64,000 bases of DNA from Rhodoferax sp. OV413 (lineage in GTDB: Bacteria; Pseudomonadota; Gammaproteobacteria; Burkholderiales; Burkholderiaceae_C). Under the pieces are notes generated by a model. It saw nothing but the letters and a program-made list of their open reading frames with translations. It searched no databases and had not been told where the DNA came from. The stretch covers positions 1 to 64,000 of the forward strand of contig CAMAWD010000011.1 of NCBI GenBank assembly GCA_945861785.1, given 5' to 3'. The translations under genes and the position numbers were made by a program. Shown in pieces: positions 7,179 through 15,789 of the stretch (position 1 is the stretch's first letter; each line of letters opens with the position of its first letter).

Positions 7179-8524
7179 TCGCGGTACGCCTCGTCGCAGG
7201 CATGGAACAAGCCCAGCGAAACCATCTCGGAGATGGACCTTCCGGCATGCGCGGCCATGGGACGGCTGACCGGCTGGGTGGCGGTGACGCCGCGGCGCTC
7301 TAGGTCGTCGATGCGCGTCGCCTCGTAACCCAGCACCTCGCGCAGCACCGCGCGGCTGTGTTCACCGAAAGCGGGTGCCGGCCCCTGGATGGCCAGCGGC
7401 GCGTGCTGCTGGCGCCAGCCGCGTCCCAGCATGCGGCGCCGGCCCATGCCGCGCTCCGGCGCATGGTCCACGGATTCCATGAAGTCGCGCGCGCGCAGGT
7501 GCGGGTCGAAGTGCACCGCGTGTGCGTCCTGCACGGCAGACGCCGGCAGGCCGGCCTGGCGCAGCGTCGCCACCACGCTGTCGCGCGGCAACGTGCGCGT
7601 CCAGGCCGCGATGACCCCATCGAGCATGTCATGCTCCTGCATGCGGGCGGCGTTCGTCGCAAAGCGCGCGTCTGACGCCAGCGCCGGCTGCCCCATCGCG
7701 CCGCACAGAGCGCGCCATTCGGCGTCGCTGCGCACCGTGAACACACACCACTGGTCGTCGCCGGCGCAGGGGTAGCAGCCCTGCGGCGCGAGCCACGGAT
7801 GCCGGTTGCCGATGCGCTCACCGCGGCGCGCGTTGGAGAGCCAATCGAGGATGTACTCGCCCACCGTGAAGCAGCCGATCTGGTACATGCCGACCTCGAT
7901 CCACTGCCCGCGGCCGGTGCGGCGCTTGCGCCGCAGCGCCATCGCGATGCCCGCCAGGCAGGCGGAGGCGGCCAGGAAGTCGATGTACGAGGCGCCGGCC
8001 TTGGACGGCAGGTCGCCACGGTAGCCCGTCACATGCGCCAGGCCGTGCGTCGCCTCCTGCGTGGTGGCCTGCGCCGGATAGTCTGCATACGGCCCCGGGC
8101 CCTGGCCATACCCCGTGTTCGACACCATGATCAGGCCCGGGAGCTCGCGGCTCAAGGTCGCATAGTCCAGGCCCCAGTTGCGCATCACGCGCGGCGTGAA
8201 GTTCTCCATCACGATGTCGCTGCGGCCTATCAGCTCGCGCAGGATGGCGCGGCCTTCGGCGCCGCGCAGGTCCAACACCAGCGACTTCTTGCCGCGGTTC
8301 ACGACGTTGTACATGGAGATCCGGTTCCACGGGTCGGCTCCGGGGTCGGCGTCCGCATAGACGCCATTCATGCGCGTCACGTCCATGCGGTCCGGCCCCT
8401 CGATCTTGATGACCTCGGCGCCCATGTCGGCCAGCATCGCGCCGGCGAACGGCACCGAGTAGATCTGCCCCAGGTCGATCACGCGCACGCCGGCCAGGGG
8501 CGCCCGCCCCCCCGCTTCGCTCAC
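7175..8524 (-). CDS. CaiB/BaiF (class III) CoA-transferase
   Basis: A 449-residue protein starting at GTG (8522-8524), chosen because it overlaps the preceding stop (GTGA) and directly precedes the family N-terminus (PLAGVRVIDLGQIYSVPFAG, then MLADMGAEVIKIEGP). The frame is open further upstream, but that part is unlike the family. The middle contains NRGKKSLVLDLRGAEGRAIL and GQWIEVGMYQIGCF, where the family nucleophile Asp would lie near EVGMYQ; here that position is not an obvious Asp, so catalysis cannot be confirmed by eye. It is only distantly similar to its neighbour at 5958. The operon context (acyl-CoA dehydrogenase pair upstream, second CoA-transferase downstream) suggests activation of an acid for beta-oxidation-like degradation. 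Confidence 0.83.
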   Translation of the reverse strand: MSEAGGRAPLAGVRVIDLGQIYSVPFAGAMLADMGAEVIKIEGPDRMDVTRMNGVYADADPGADPWNRISMYNVVNRGKKSLVLDLRGAEGRAILRELIGRSDIVMENFTPRVMRNWGLDYATLSRELPGLIMVSNTGYGQGPGPYADYPAQATTQEATHGLAHVTGYRGDLPSKAGASYIDFLAASACLAGIAMALRRKRRTGRGQWIEVGMYQIGCFTVGEYILDWLSNARRGERIGNRHPWLAPQGCYPCAGDDQWCVFTVRSDAEWRALCGAMGQPALASDARFATNAARMQEHDMLDGVIAAWTRTLPRDSVVATLRQAGLPASAVQDAHAVHFDPHLRARDFMESVDHAPERGMGRRRMLGRGWRQQHAPLAIQGPAPAFGEHSRAVLREVLGYEATRIDDLERRGVTATQPVSRPMAAHAGRSISEMVSLGLFHACDEAYRE

Positions 8525-9663
8525 AGGCGCAGCTCCGATCCCAGGCGCAGCTGACCGGGACGGTCCAGCAGCGCGGCTGCGAGGAGCCGCCGGTGCTCGA
8601 TCGGCGTGCCGCAACGCAGCGCCCAGGCGCAGATGCGGCGGTACCAGAGCTGCAGGTCGAACTCGAGCATGAAGCCGATGCCGCCATGGATCTGCTGCGA
8701 GCCGCGTGCGACCACCACGCATCTCTCGCTCGCGAAGGACTTGGCCTGCGCGGCCTGGACGCTTGCGGGCAGGCCTTGCGCCATACGCCAGAAGGCTTCG
8801 CGCGTGAGCAAATCCACGCCGTCGACGGCCAACAGCATGTCAACCAGCATGTGCTGGATGACCTGGAATGAACCGATCGGCTGCTCGAAAGCCACGCGCA
8901 TCTTGGCGTATTCGGCCGCCATTTCCATGTCGCGCCGCGCCGCGCCCGCCAGCTGGGCCGCCATCGTCAATGCCGCCAGGTCGCACAGCATGCGCGCAAG
9001 CGCCGCGCCGCCGGGGACGATGTTGGCCTGCGCCACGGTGACCGCCTCGAAGCGCACACGCTCCTGGCCATCCTTGGCCATGGTCACCAGGGATTCGTGC
9101 GTGATCCCGGGCGCGCGCGGGTCGACCAGCGCCGCAGCGACGCTGCCGCCCACGCCCTGGAACAACACCAGGCAACGGTCGCTGACCGCGAAGTTGTCGA
9201 CACAGGTCCGCACTCCGTCGAGCACCCAGCCTTCGACCGCACGCCGCCCGCGCAAATCCGCGCCATCGGCTGACCAGCGCCCGTCGCCGCCCTGTATCGC
9301 GTACGACAACACCGCTTCGCCGCGCGCCACGCGCTGCGCCCAGGTGCGCTGGACATCGTCGCCGAAACGCGACAGCATGTGCGCCGCAACCAGGCTTGAT
9401 TGCAGCGGCACCGGCGCCAGGCAGCGCCCCGCCTCCTCGAACAGCAGGCCCAACATGGTGAGCGCCAGGCCCTGACCGCCGTCGCGCTCCGGCAGCGCGA
9501 TGCCGATCCAGCCGAGTTGGCCCATGGTTCTCCACAGCGCCGGCGCATGCCGCGCAACGTCCTTTTCGGCTTGACGCACCAGGGCCGGCGTACATTCGGC
9601 GGTCAGGAAGCGGCGCAATTCGTCGCGCAGGGCGAGTTCGTCGTCGTCGAGCAGGACGTCCAT
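8521..9663 (-). CDS. Acyl-CoA dehydrogenase, small-subunit type
   Basis: A 380-residue flavoprotein of the acyl-CoA dehydrogenase superfamily, which introduces an alpha,beta double bond into an acyl-CoA. It starts at the ATG at 9661-9663 (MDVLLDDDELALRDELRRFL). Family marks are the N-terminal helical domain, GWIGIALPERDGGQGL, the FAD-contact region FEQPIGSFQVIQHMLVDM and QQIHGGIGFMLEFDLQLWYRRI near the end. It pairs with the 415-residue dehydrogenase encoded just upstream (gap of 5 bases). Such dissimilar adjacent pairs are known to form heterotetramers in steroid and cyclic-acid degradation. That arrangement is an inference here. Confidence 0.85.
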   Translation of the reverse strand: MDVLLDDDELALRDELRRFLTAECTPALVRQAEKDVARHAPALWRTMGQLGWIGIALPERDGGQGLALTMLGLLFEEAGRCLAPVPLQSSLVAAHMLSRFGDDVQRTWAQRVARGEAVLSYAIQGGDGRWSADGADLRGRRAVEGWVLDGVRTCVDNFAVSDRCLVLFQGVGGSVAAALVDPRAPGITHESLVTMAKDGQERVRFEAVTVAQANIVPGGAALARMLCDLAALTMAAQLAGAARRDMEMAAEYAKMRVAFEQPIGSFQVIQHMLVDMLLAVDGVDLLTREAFWRMAQGLPASVQAAQAKSFASERCVVVARGSQQIHGGIGFMLEFDLQLWYRRICAWALRCGTPIEHRRLLAAALLDRPGQLRLGSELRL

Positions 9664-9668
9664 GGTGC

Positions 9669-10916
9669 TCAGGCCCCCCTTGCCGTGGCCGGGCGCGCTC
9701 CGGGCCGCGGCGCGCGCGGCAAGTCCAGGCCCTTGCGCGCAATCTGGTCGCGCATCACCTGCACGCTGCCGTGGTTGACGGTGGACTGGAACGCGCCAAG
9801 CTGGCTGTGCGAGAACACGCCGCCTTCGACATTGTCCGGCGAACCATGTAGCAGCTGGCCGAACGGCCCCAGCAACTGGCCGAACAGCTCGCTGGAGCGC
9901 ATTCCGTGCTCGGGCGCGAACACCTTTTCGGCCGAACCCTCGTAGACGAAATCGCCGCCGCGCTGCTCGATCGAGATGCTGCGCATGGTCAGCAGGCGGC
10001 ACACCTGCGCCTCGATCCAGGATTCGGCCACCTTGTCGCGCACGACCGGGTCGTCGCGCAGGCGCGCGGCGCGCGCATCACCGGACTTGAGCCAATTCAC
10101 CATGTCCTCGTCGCGCTGCACCGAGATCAGGTGCCGGAAAGCGCCCACGCGGTCCAGGTTGAGGCCGCGCTGCGACACGGCCCAGCCATCGCCCTCCGCG
10201 CCCAGCAGGCAGGAGGCCGCCACCTCCGCGTCATCGAAGAACACCTCATTCGTGCGTTCCTCGGCGTAGGTGGCGTTGGCCGGCGGCCCGGGTTCGTTCT
10301 GTATCGTCAGCAAGGGCCGTACCGTGATGCCGGGGGTGTCCATCGGCACCAGCAGCACCGACAGGCCCTTGTGGCGGCGCGATTCGGGGTCGGTGCGCAC
10401 GAGCAGGAAGATGTGCGTGGACACCTGGGCATTGGTGGTGTATATTTTCTGCCCGCTGATCCGGTAGCGCTCACCCATGCGCGTGGCGCGGCAGCGCACG
10501 CCGGCCAGGTCCGATCCGCACTGGGGCTCGCTGTATCCCATGCAAAAGACGATTTCGCGCCGGATCACACGAGGCACGTAGTAGGCCTTTTGCTCCTCCG
10601 TGCCCGAGGCAAGAATCGCCGGCGCTCCGGTGCCGCCGCCACCGACCACGATTTGCGCGGCGCGGAAGAACTCTTCCTCGATCACGAACTGGGTCGTGCG
10701 TTTGCCGCCCTGCCCACCGTATTCCCTGGGCCAGCTGTAAGCGACCCAGCCGCGCGCGCGGATCTCCTCCAGGACCTGCGCCGCGCGCGGGCCGAACCCG
10801 CGGCCAAGCTTGTGCCGCTGCAGGTCGGCCAGGACCTCCGGGGTGAACTGCTCGCTGATGAAGGCCTGCACCTTGGCGCGCAGCGCCTCTTCATCGGGTG
10901 TGAAAGCGAAATCCAT
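9669..10916 (-). CDS. Acyl-CoA dehydrogenase, large-subunit type
   Basis: A 415-residue acyl-CoA dehydrogenase (MDFAFTPDEEALRAKVQAFI start). It has GWVAYSWPREYGGQGG, the substrate/FAD loop CMGYSEPQCGSDLAGVRCRA, KIYTTNAQVSTHIFLLVRT and a beta-domain insert with TNEVFFDDAEV. The C-terminus (VEGGVFSHSQLGAFQSTVNH) differs from medium-chain enzymes, as expected for one half of a heteromeric pair with the gene immediately downstream. It follows the MmgE/PrpD gene by 12 bases in the same operon. The substrate is unknown. Confidence 0.85.
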   Translation of the reverse strand: MDFAFTPDEEALRAKVQAFISEQFTPEVLADLQRHKLGRGFGPRAAQVLEEIRARGWVAYSWPREYGGQGGKRTTQFVIEEEFFRAAQIVVGGGGTGAPAILASGTEEQKAYYVPRVIRREIVFCMGYSEPQCGSDLAGVRCRATRMGERYRISGQKIYTTNAQVSTHIFLLVRTDPESRRHKGLSVLLVPMDTPGITVRPLLTIQNEPGPPANATYAEERTNEVFFDDAEVAASCLLGAEGDGWAVSQRGLNLDRVGAFRHLISVQRDEDMVNWLKSGDARAARLRDDPVVRDKVAESWIEAQVCRLLTMRSISIEQRGGDFVYEGSAEKVFAPEHGMRSSELFGQLLGPFGQLLHGSPDNVEGGVFSHSQLGAFQSTVNHGSVQVMRDQIARKGLDLPRAPRPGARPATARGA

Positions 10917-10928
10917 GTTCAGTCCCGC

Positions 10929-12269
10929 TCAGGGTGTACAGAGTTGCAGCAGATCGTCGACCGGCCTGCGTTCCAGGTCTTCGACGGCGTCCAGCAGGCG
11001 CGCGGTGCGCGCGGTGCCGAGCACCGGTGTCGCCAGCCGCTCGAACTTTCCGGCCAGTCGCCGGCCCTGGCGCGCGAGGTCGGGATCAGGAACGGCGGCA
11101 TCGTGGATCGCGCGCAGCACGCGACCGTCTTTCAGCGTCACGAACACTTCACCTTGCACCATCGGCCAGCCTCCGTCCATGAGTTCGACCCGGACCTTGT
11201 CGCGCAGGGCGCACAGCTCAGGGTCGGCGGCGCGCGCGTCGGTGTAGAAGCCGGGGTCGGCGGTATCGGCTCCGGCGAGGGCCGCGGCCGCCATGAAGCG
11301 CAGGCTGAACTTCGCTTCCAGGGCCGTGCGCGGCGCCGCAATGTTGCAGATGGTGTCCTGGCCGCGTTCGCCACGCACCACCACGCACTCCAGCTGCTGC
11401 AGCAACAGCCGATGCGTCTCGCGCAGCGCGCGGATGCATTCGATGGCCGCATGCGTGCCATAACACGATGCGTGGTACTTGAACAGGTTGTCGCGCAGGT
11501 GGAAGCGCGCCAGATCGTCCAGCCCAGCAGCCGGGTCGAAGGCAGGCGCCATCGTGGCGGCGAAACCGGCACGGGCTTCCAGCGCATCGCCACGCGCCAG
11601 CAGGCCGGCCGCCGCCCAGGAGGCGGCATGCAGTCCGTTTCGCGCGGCCAGACCCGCATGCAGCGGCTTGCAATCGGTGCCGAACATCGCGCGCAGGCCG
11701 GCGGCCTGCGTCGCCGCGACGCTGATCGCGTGCGCGGCGCGCTCCGCGTCGAGCTCCAGCAAATGTGCGCAGGCCGCAGCGGCTCCCAGCACGCCCACGG
11801 TCGCGGTGGCGTGATAACCCCGCTCGTAATGACCGGGCGCGACCGAGCTGCCAGCCCGGCAGGCGAACTCGTAACCCGCCACGAAGGACGCCAGCAACCG
11901 ATCACCACCCAGGCCGCGCTGCTGGGCGAGCGCCAGCACGGCCGACAGAATGGGCGCCGTCGGGTGGCCGTGCATGGCAGTATTCACGTCGTCATAGTCC
12001 AGCACGTGCGCGGCGGCACCATTTATCAACGCTGCCTGCGCGGGCGAGGCCAGCTGCATCTGACCGATCAGCGTCGCCACCGGCAGGCCGCCCTCGCCGG
12101 CGGCATGCGCGCTGAGCAACCTGACGACCCGGGAGTCCACCCCCGCCAGCGTGACGCCCAGCCAGTCCAGCACGCACTGGCGGGCGCGCTCGCGCACGTC
12201 GACCGGGAGTTTCGCCCACCGCAATGCTTGCGTATGCGCAAGCAGCTTCTGCGTGAACGGGCGGTCCAA
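10929..12269 (-). CDS. MmgE/PrpD family protein
   Basis: A 446-residue member of the MmgE/PrpD fold, which includes 2-methylcitrate dehydratase, cis-aconitate decarboxylase and iminodisuccinate epimerase. The family N-terminus (RERARQCVLDWLGVTLAG), the conserved NGAAAHVLDYDDVNTAMHGH loop with the typical Asp-Asp and His residues, and GYEFACRAG are all present. In this operon, beside two CoA-transferases and two acyl-CoA dehydrogenases, it may act on a di- or tricarboxylic acid. Family members often occur in catabolic operons for which no reaction is known, so no activity is assigned. Confidence 0.85.
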   Translation of the reverse strand: MDRPFTQKLLAHTQALRWAKLPVDVRERARQCVLDWLGVTLAGVDSRVVRLLSAHAAGEGGLPVATLIGQMQLASPAQAALINGAAAHVLDYDDVNTAMHGHPTAPILSAVLALAQQRGLGGDRLLASFVAGYEFACRAGSSVAPGHYERGYHATATVGVLGAAAACAHLLELDAERAAHAISVAATQAAGLRAMFGTDCKPLHAGLAARNGLHAASWAAAGLLARGDALEARAGFAATMAPAFDPAAGLDDLARFHLRDNLFKYHASCYGTHAAIECIRALRETHRLLLQQLECVVVRGERGQDTICNIAAPRTALEAKFSLRFMAAAALAGADTADPGFYTDARAADPELCALRDKVRVELMDGGWPMVQGEVFVTLKDGRVLRAIHDAAVPDPDLARQGRRLAGKFERLATPVLGTARTARLLDAVEDLERRPVDDLLQLCTP

Positions 12270-12288
12270 GCGATTGCCTTTCAGGCGC

Positions 12289-13269
12289 TCAGTTGCTCAG
12301 GTCGAGCTTGGCGTCCTTGACCAGCTTGCCGTAACCGGCGTAGTCGGCCCGGATCAGGCTGGCAAAGGCGTCGGGCCCCGTCACGAACGGGTCTATGCCC
12401 TGGGAGGCGAGCGTGGCGATCACGTCGGGCATTGCCGCGATCTGGGCCATCTCGGTCGCCAGGCGGTCGATGACGGGCCGCGGCGTGCCGGCGGGCGCCA
12501 GCAGGCCATACCAGGTGCGCGGCTGGAAGTTGGGCACGCCGGCCTCGCGAAAGGTGGGCACATCGGGCAGGGCCTTCATGCGTTCGCTGCCGCTGTAGGC
12601 CAGCGCGCGCAGGCGCCCGCCCTGGATATGCTGCAGCACGGCCACCGGCGTCTGGAACGCGAGCTGCACCTGGCCGCCGAGCAGGTCGGTGGTGGCGCCG
12701 CCGGCCCCCTTGTAGGGTATGTGCTTGAAGCGCGTGCCGGTCAGCAGCGCAAGCTGTTCCATGGCCAGGTGCGTCAAGCCGCCCGCGCCGGAGGTGGAGT
12801 AGTTCAGTTCGCCCGGCTTGGTCTTCGCAAGCGCCACCAGCTCCAGCACCGTGCGCACGGGCACCGACGGATGCACGGCCAGGATAAGGTCACTCGCGCC
12901 CACGGTGCCGATCGCCGCCAGGTCCCGCGTGACGTCGTAGGCCGTCGGTATCTGGTAGGGGAACAGCACCAGCGTGGCGGCGCCGAGCAACAGGGTATGG
13001 CCGTCGGGCGGTGACTTGACGACAAACTCGGTGCCGATGGAGGTGCTGGCGCCGCCCTTGTTGTCCACGATGACCGGCTGGCCCAGGCGCTGCGACAGCT
13101 TCTCGCTCAGCACGCGCGCCACGGCCGTGACGCTGCCGCCCGGCGGGAACGGCGACACGATGTGGATCGGCTTGTTCGGCCACGCCGGCTGTTGCGCTGC
13201 CACGGGGACAGCCAGCACGGCACAAGCGGCCACGGCGGCCAGGAAACGCAGGATTCCGTTCGGTTTCAT
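12289..13269 (-). CDS. Bug-family (TctC-like) periplasmic binding protein
   Basis: A 326-residue protein starting at the ATG at 13267-13269 (MKPNGILRF) with a Sec signal peptide ending near VPVAAQQ. Bug marks are WPNKPIHIVSPFPPGGSVTA, the KGGASTSIGTEFVVKSPPDG loop and GGLTHLAMEQ...HIPYKGAGGATTDLLGGQ. Bug proteins bind carboxylates or amides for tripartite tricarboxylate transporters. No TctA or TctB membrane gene is present in the window, so this is an orphan receptor. It sits between the MmgE/PrpD gene and the TPP enzyme in one operon. Confidence 0.9.
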   Translation of the reverse strand: MKPNGILRFLAAVAACAVLAVPVAAQQPAWPNKPIHIVSPFPPGGSVTAVARVLSEKLSQRLGQPVIVDNKGGASTSIGTEFVVKSPPDGHTLLLGAATLVLFPYQIPTAYDVTRDLAAIGTVGASDLILAVHPSVPVRTVLELVALAKTKPGELNYSTSGAGGLTHLAMEQLALLTGTRFKHIPYKGAGGATTDLLGGQVQLAFQTPVAVLQHIQGGRLRALAYSGSERMKALPDVPTFREAGVPNFQPRTWYGLLAPAGTPRPVIDRLATEMAQIAAMPDVIATLASQGIDPFVTGPDAFASLIRADYAGYGKLVKDAKLDLSN

Positions 13270-13333
13270 CGTGTGTGCTCCCAGCTTTCGGGCGGCCACC
13301 CGCGACGGAGTGCATCGCGCGGGGCCGCCCTAC

Positions 13334-14995
13334 TCATCGCTTTTCGGCCAGGAAGGGCGCCGGGATCGCCGCATTGATCTTGCAGTCCAGCAGGATCGGG
13401 CCTTCGGGCCGCGCGAGCAAGGGCGCGAGCGCCTCCAGATCCTGCATCGAGCGTATCGTCGCAGCCTGGAACCCGAAAGCCTCGGCGACCGGCGCAAAAT
13501 CCACATCGGGAAAGACCGACATGCCCACCGGCATGTCGACCTGGCGCAGGAAGTGCAGTTCGGCTCCGTAGGCGCAATCGTTCATGAGCACGATCACGAG
13601 CGAAATATCCTCGCGCACCACCGTCTCGAGTTCGCCCAGGGTCATGAGGAAGCTGCCGTCGCCAAGGAACAACACGGTCGGACGATCCGGGGCGCCGCGC
13701 GCAAATCCGAGCGCGGTGCCGAAGCCCATGCCGATGGAAGAGAAGTCGGCCGTCATCTTCATCTGTCCGGGACCCTCCACCTGCACGAAGGGCACCACCT
13801 GTAGGAAGTTCCCGGCATCGTAGACGGTATTGCGATTGGCCGGCAGCATGCGATCGAGCGCCAGCGCGAGCACGCGCGGGTCCACCGTGCGGGCCGTGTG
13901 CGCGGGCTTGAACTCACTCGCCAGGTCGTGCCCGGCCAACAAACGGCCGAGCTGCCCGTCGCGCAAGGGCATGTCGGCAACGGCGCGTGCCGGGATGCGC
14001 TCGCGCAAGGCCTGCGCCGTGCGCGCTGCGTCGGCCACGATGCCCACATCGACCGGGTACCAGCGACCGATGGCCGTGGCGTCGCTGTCGATCTGCAGCA
14101 CGGGAACTCCGCTGGGCAAAGCGTGGCCGTTGCTGGTGGTGCGCTGGTTCATGCCGGCTCCGACGACCAGCACCAGGTCGGCCTGCTCCATGATGCGGCG
14201 CCCAGCCGCGTGCGAAAACGAGCCGATCACGCCACAGTCGAAGGCATGGCCGCGAAACAGGCTGCGCGCCTTCAGGCTGGTGGCCAGCGCCGCGCCCAAG
14301 TGGTCGGCCAGCGCGATCAGTGCTTCGCGCGCGTGCAGCGCGCCTTGACCCGCGACGATCAGCGGTTTGCGGCAGGCGGCCAGCATGCGCGCGGCGGATT
14401 CGAGCGCGTGCTCGCGCGGCGCAGGCAACGGCAGCGGCTCGGCGCGGCGCGCCAGCGGCCGGCTGGCCGCTTCGTCGAGCGGCTGCAACTGGACGTCCAT
14501 CGGCAGCAGCAAGGCGACCGTGCCCTCGCGCAGCGTGGCGGCCACCGCGTCCTGCAGCAACTGGCGCGCGTGCGCGCCGTCGGTCGGCCGGTACACCGGG
14601 ATGCCGGCCGCCTGCAATGCGCCCACGGTGTCGAAGGCCTTGCCGTCCGGACCGGTGGGGCGGCCGGCAGGCTTGGCGAGCGGAGCCTCGCCGAAGACCA
14701 GCAGCACGCGCGAGCCGGTGCGTTGGGCATAGGTGGAGCCGTGCAGCGCATTCGCCGCGGCCGGACCGCGACCTATGATGGCGATGCCCAGGCGTCCGCT
14801 GGCCGCTGCGTAGCCTTCAGCCATCGCAACCGAGGTGTTCTCGTGCCGCGCGCTGTGGAATTTCACGCCAACCGCATCCAGCGTGGTCACGAGTCGCGCC
14901 GTATCGTCACTCATGAGCCCGAACACGCAGCCAGTGTCGAGGTCGCGGATGTCCATCGCAAGCAGCTCGTAGGCAGGGCGGGTGGTGGCTGTCAT
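13334..14995 (-). CDS. Thiamine-diphosphate-dependent enzyme (acetolactate synthase / decarboxylase superfamily)
   Basis: A 553-residue protein starting at the ATG at 14993-14995 (MTATTRPAYELL). It has the three-domain ThDP architecture. The N-terminal domain has the activating Glu in SARHENTSVAMAEGYA (Glu52). The middle domain has KPLIVAGQGALH. The C-terminal domain has the ThDP/Mg motif starting GDGSFLMTLGELET (Gly445) and closing with MNDCAYG about 27 residues later. Possible activities are decarboxylation of a 2-keto acid, carboligation, or 2-hydroxyacyl-CoA lysis; the motifs alone do not separate these. As first gene of the minus operon it is read from the divergent promoter region 14996-15184. 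Confidence 0.85.
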   Translation of the reverse strand: MTATTRPAYELLAMDIRDLDTGCVFGLMSDDTARLVTTLDAVGVKFHSARHENTSVAMAEGYAAASGRLGIAIIGRGPAAANALHGSTYAQRTGSRVLLVFGEAPLAKPAGRPTGPDGKAFDTVGALQAAGIPVYRPTDGAHARQLLQDAVAATLREGTVALLLPMDVQLQPLDEAASRPLARRAEPLPLPAPREHALESAARMLAACRKPLIVAGQGALHAREALIALADHLGAALATSLKARSLFRGHAFDCGVIGSFSHAAGRRIMEQADLVLVVGAGMNQRTTSNGHALPSGVPVLQIDSDATAIGRWYPVDVGIVADAARTAQALRERIPARAVADMPLRDGQLGRLLAGHDLASEFKPAHTARTVDPRVLALALDRMLPANRNTVYDAGNFLQVVPFVQVEGPGQMKMTADFSSIGMGFGTALGFARGAPDRPTVLFLGDGSFLMTLGELETVVREDISLVIVLMNDCAYGAELHFLRQVDMPVGMSVFPDVDFAPVAEAFGFQAATIRSMQDLEALAPLLARPEGPILLDCKINAAIPAPFLAEKR

Positions 14996-15078
14996 CCGGA
15001 GGTCGTGGCGTGCTGAAGATCGAGGGGTTGTGGTCCAGGAACGAGCATTGTTGGGCCAACACATGCCGGTATTGATCG

Positions 15079-15101
15079 TGATAGCTGATGCCGTGCTATC
15101 A
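15079..15101. promoter_or_regulatory. Inverted repeat in the divergent promoter region, candidate operator
   Basis: A perfect 7-bp inverted repeat, TGATAGC-N9-GCTATCA, lies 83 bases upstream of the TPP-enzyme start (minus) and 83 bases upstream of the NTF2-like gene start (plus). It is centred between the two divergent operons. Symmetry and position fit the binding site of a dimeric regulator controlling both directions. No regulator gene is adjacent, and no strong -35/-10 pair was recognised. Confidence 0.5.
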
Positions 15102-15184
15102 GAAATGGCAATGGAAACCGGCGCGCTTCGCTCCTACGATGCGGCAGGCCCGAATGAGGGCGTACCCAAGGACTGGAGCAGCGC

Positions 15185-15775
15185 TTGATCGAGCAGCAGA
15201 ACACACAGGGCGGTCCGGCCGCGGAGCTTCGCGCGCTGGCGGAGCAGGTGCAGGCGTTGCGCGCCGAAGTGCGCTTTCTGCACGACCGCCAGGCGATCGC
15301 CGATGTGATGGTGCGATACACCCATGCGCTGGACCGGCACGACTGGGACGCCTTGTGCAACGAGGTGTTCCACCCCGACGCGGTCTGCGACTACGGCTTC
15401 ATCGTCGGCGATCCACCGCACCTTTGCCGCAGGCTCGAGCGGATCTACCAGCAGGATTACGAACTGCACTCCCACTTTATCGGCAACCACCACAGCCAGG
15501 TGGACGGCGACAGCGCCCAGGCGCAGACCTACTGCACCACCTTTTCGCTCCTGAAGGGCGGCCAGGGCATACGCTCGCTCTACATCCGCTATCTGGACCG
15601 GCTGGAACGCCGCGACGGCGTGTGGAAGATTGCGTTGCGTCGCATGCTGCTGGATGCACGCTCCGAAATCCCGGCCAGCGCCGCGCCCGATCGCGAGAAC
15701 CGCTGGGACCGAAGCGACCCGGCCTACCAGCAGGCGCAGCTTCCGCGCGGACGCATGGCGCTGTGGAACTGTTGA
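15185..15775 (+). CDS. NTF2-like (SnoaL-type) protein
   Basis: A 196-residue protein with a likely TTG start (MIEQQNTQGG); no ATG fits the frame closely. After a short coiled helix (ELRALAEQVQALRAEVRFLHD) comes the cone-shaped NTF2-like domain: DRQAIADVMVRYTHALDRHDWDALCNEVFHPDAV, HSHFIGNHHSQVDGDSAQAQTY and the final strand DGVWKIALRRMLLDARS. Members include ring hydroxylase beta-subunits, ketosteroid isomerases and small dehydratases or cyclases. The Asp/His/Arg pattern fits an enzyme, but the reaction is unknown. It is the first gene of the plus operon, 15 bases before the aldehyde dehydrogenase. Confidence 0.75.
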   Translation: MIEQQNTQGGPAAELRALAEQVQALRAEVRFLHDRQAIADVMVRYTHALDRHDWDALCNEVFHPDAVCDYGFIVGDPPHLCRRLERIYQQDYELHSHFIGNHHSQVDGDSAQAQTYCTTFSLLKGGQGIRSLYIRYLDRLERRDGVWKIALRRMLLDARSEIPASAAPDRENRWDRSDPAYQQAQLPRGRMALWNC

Positions 15776-15789
15776 ACCCGAGGCCAGCG

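Noticed and set aside
9906-12320. 804-residue plus-strand frame opposite the dehydrogenase and MmgE/PrpD genes
   Set aside because: His/Arg/Gln-rich antisense shadow typical of high-GC DNA; the minus-strand genes have full family motifs.
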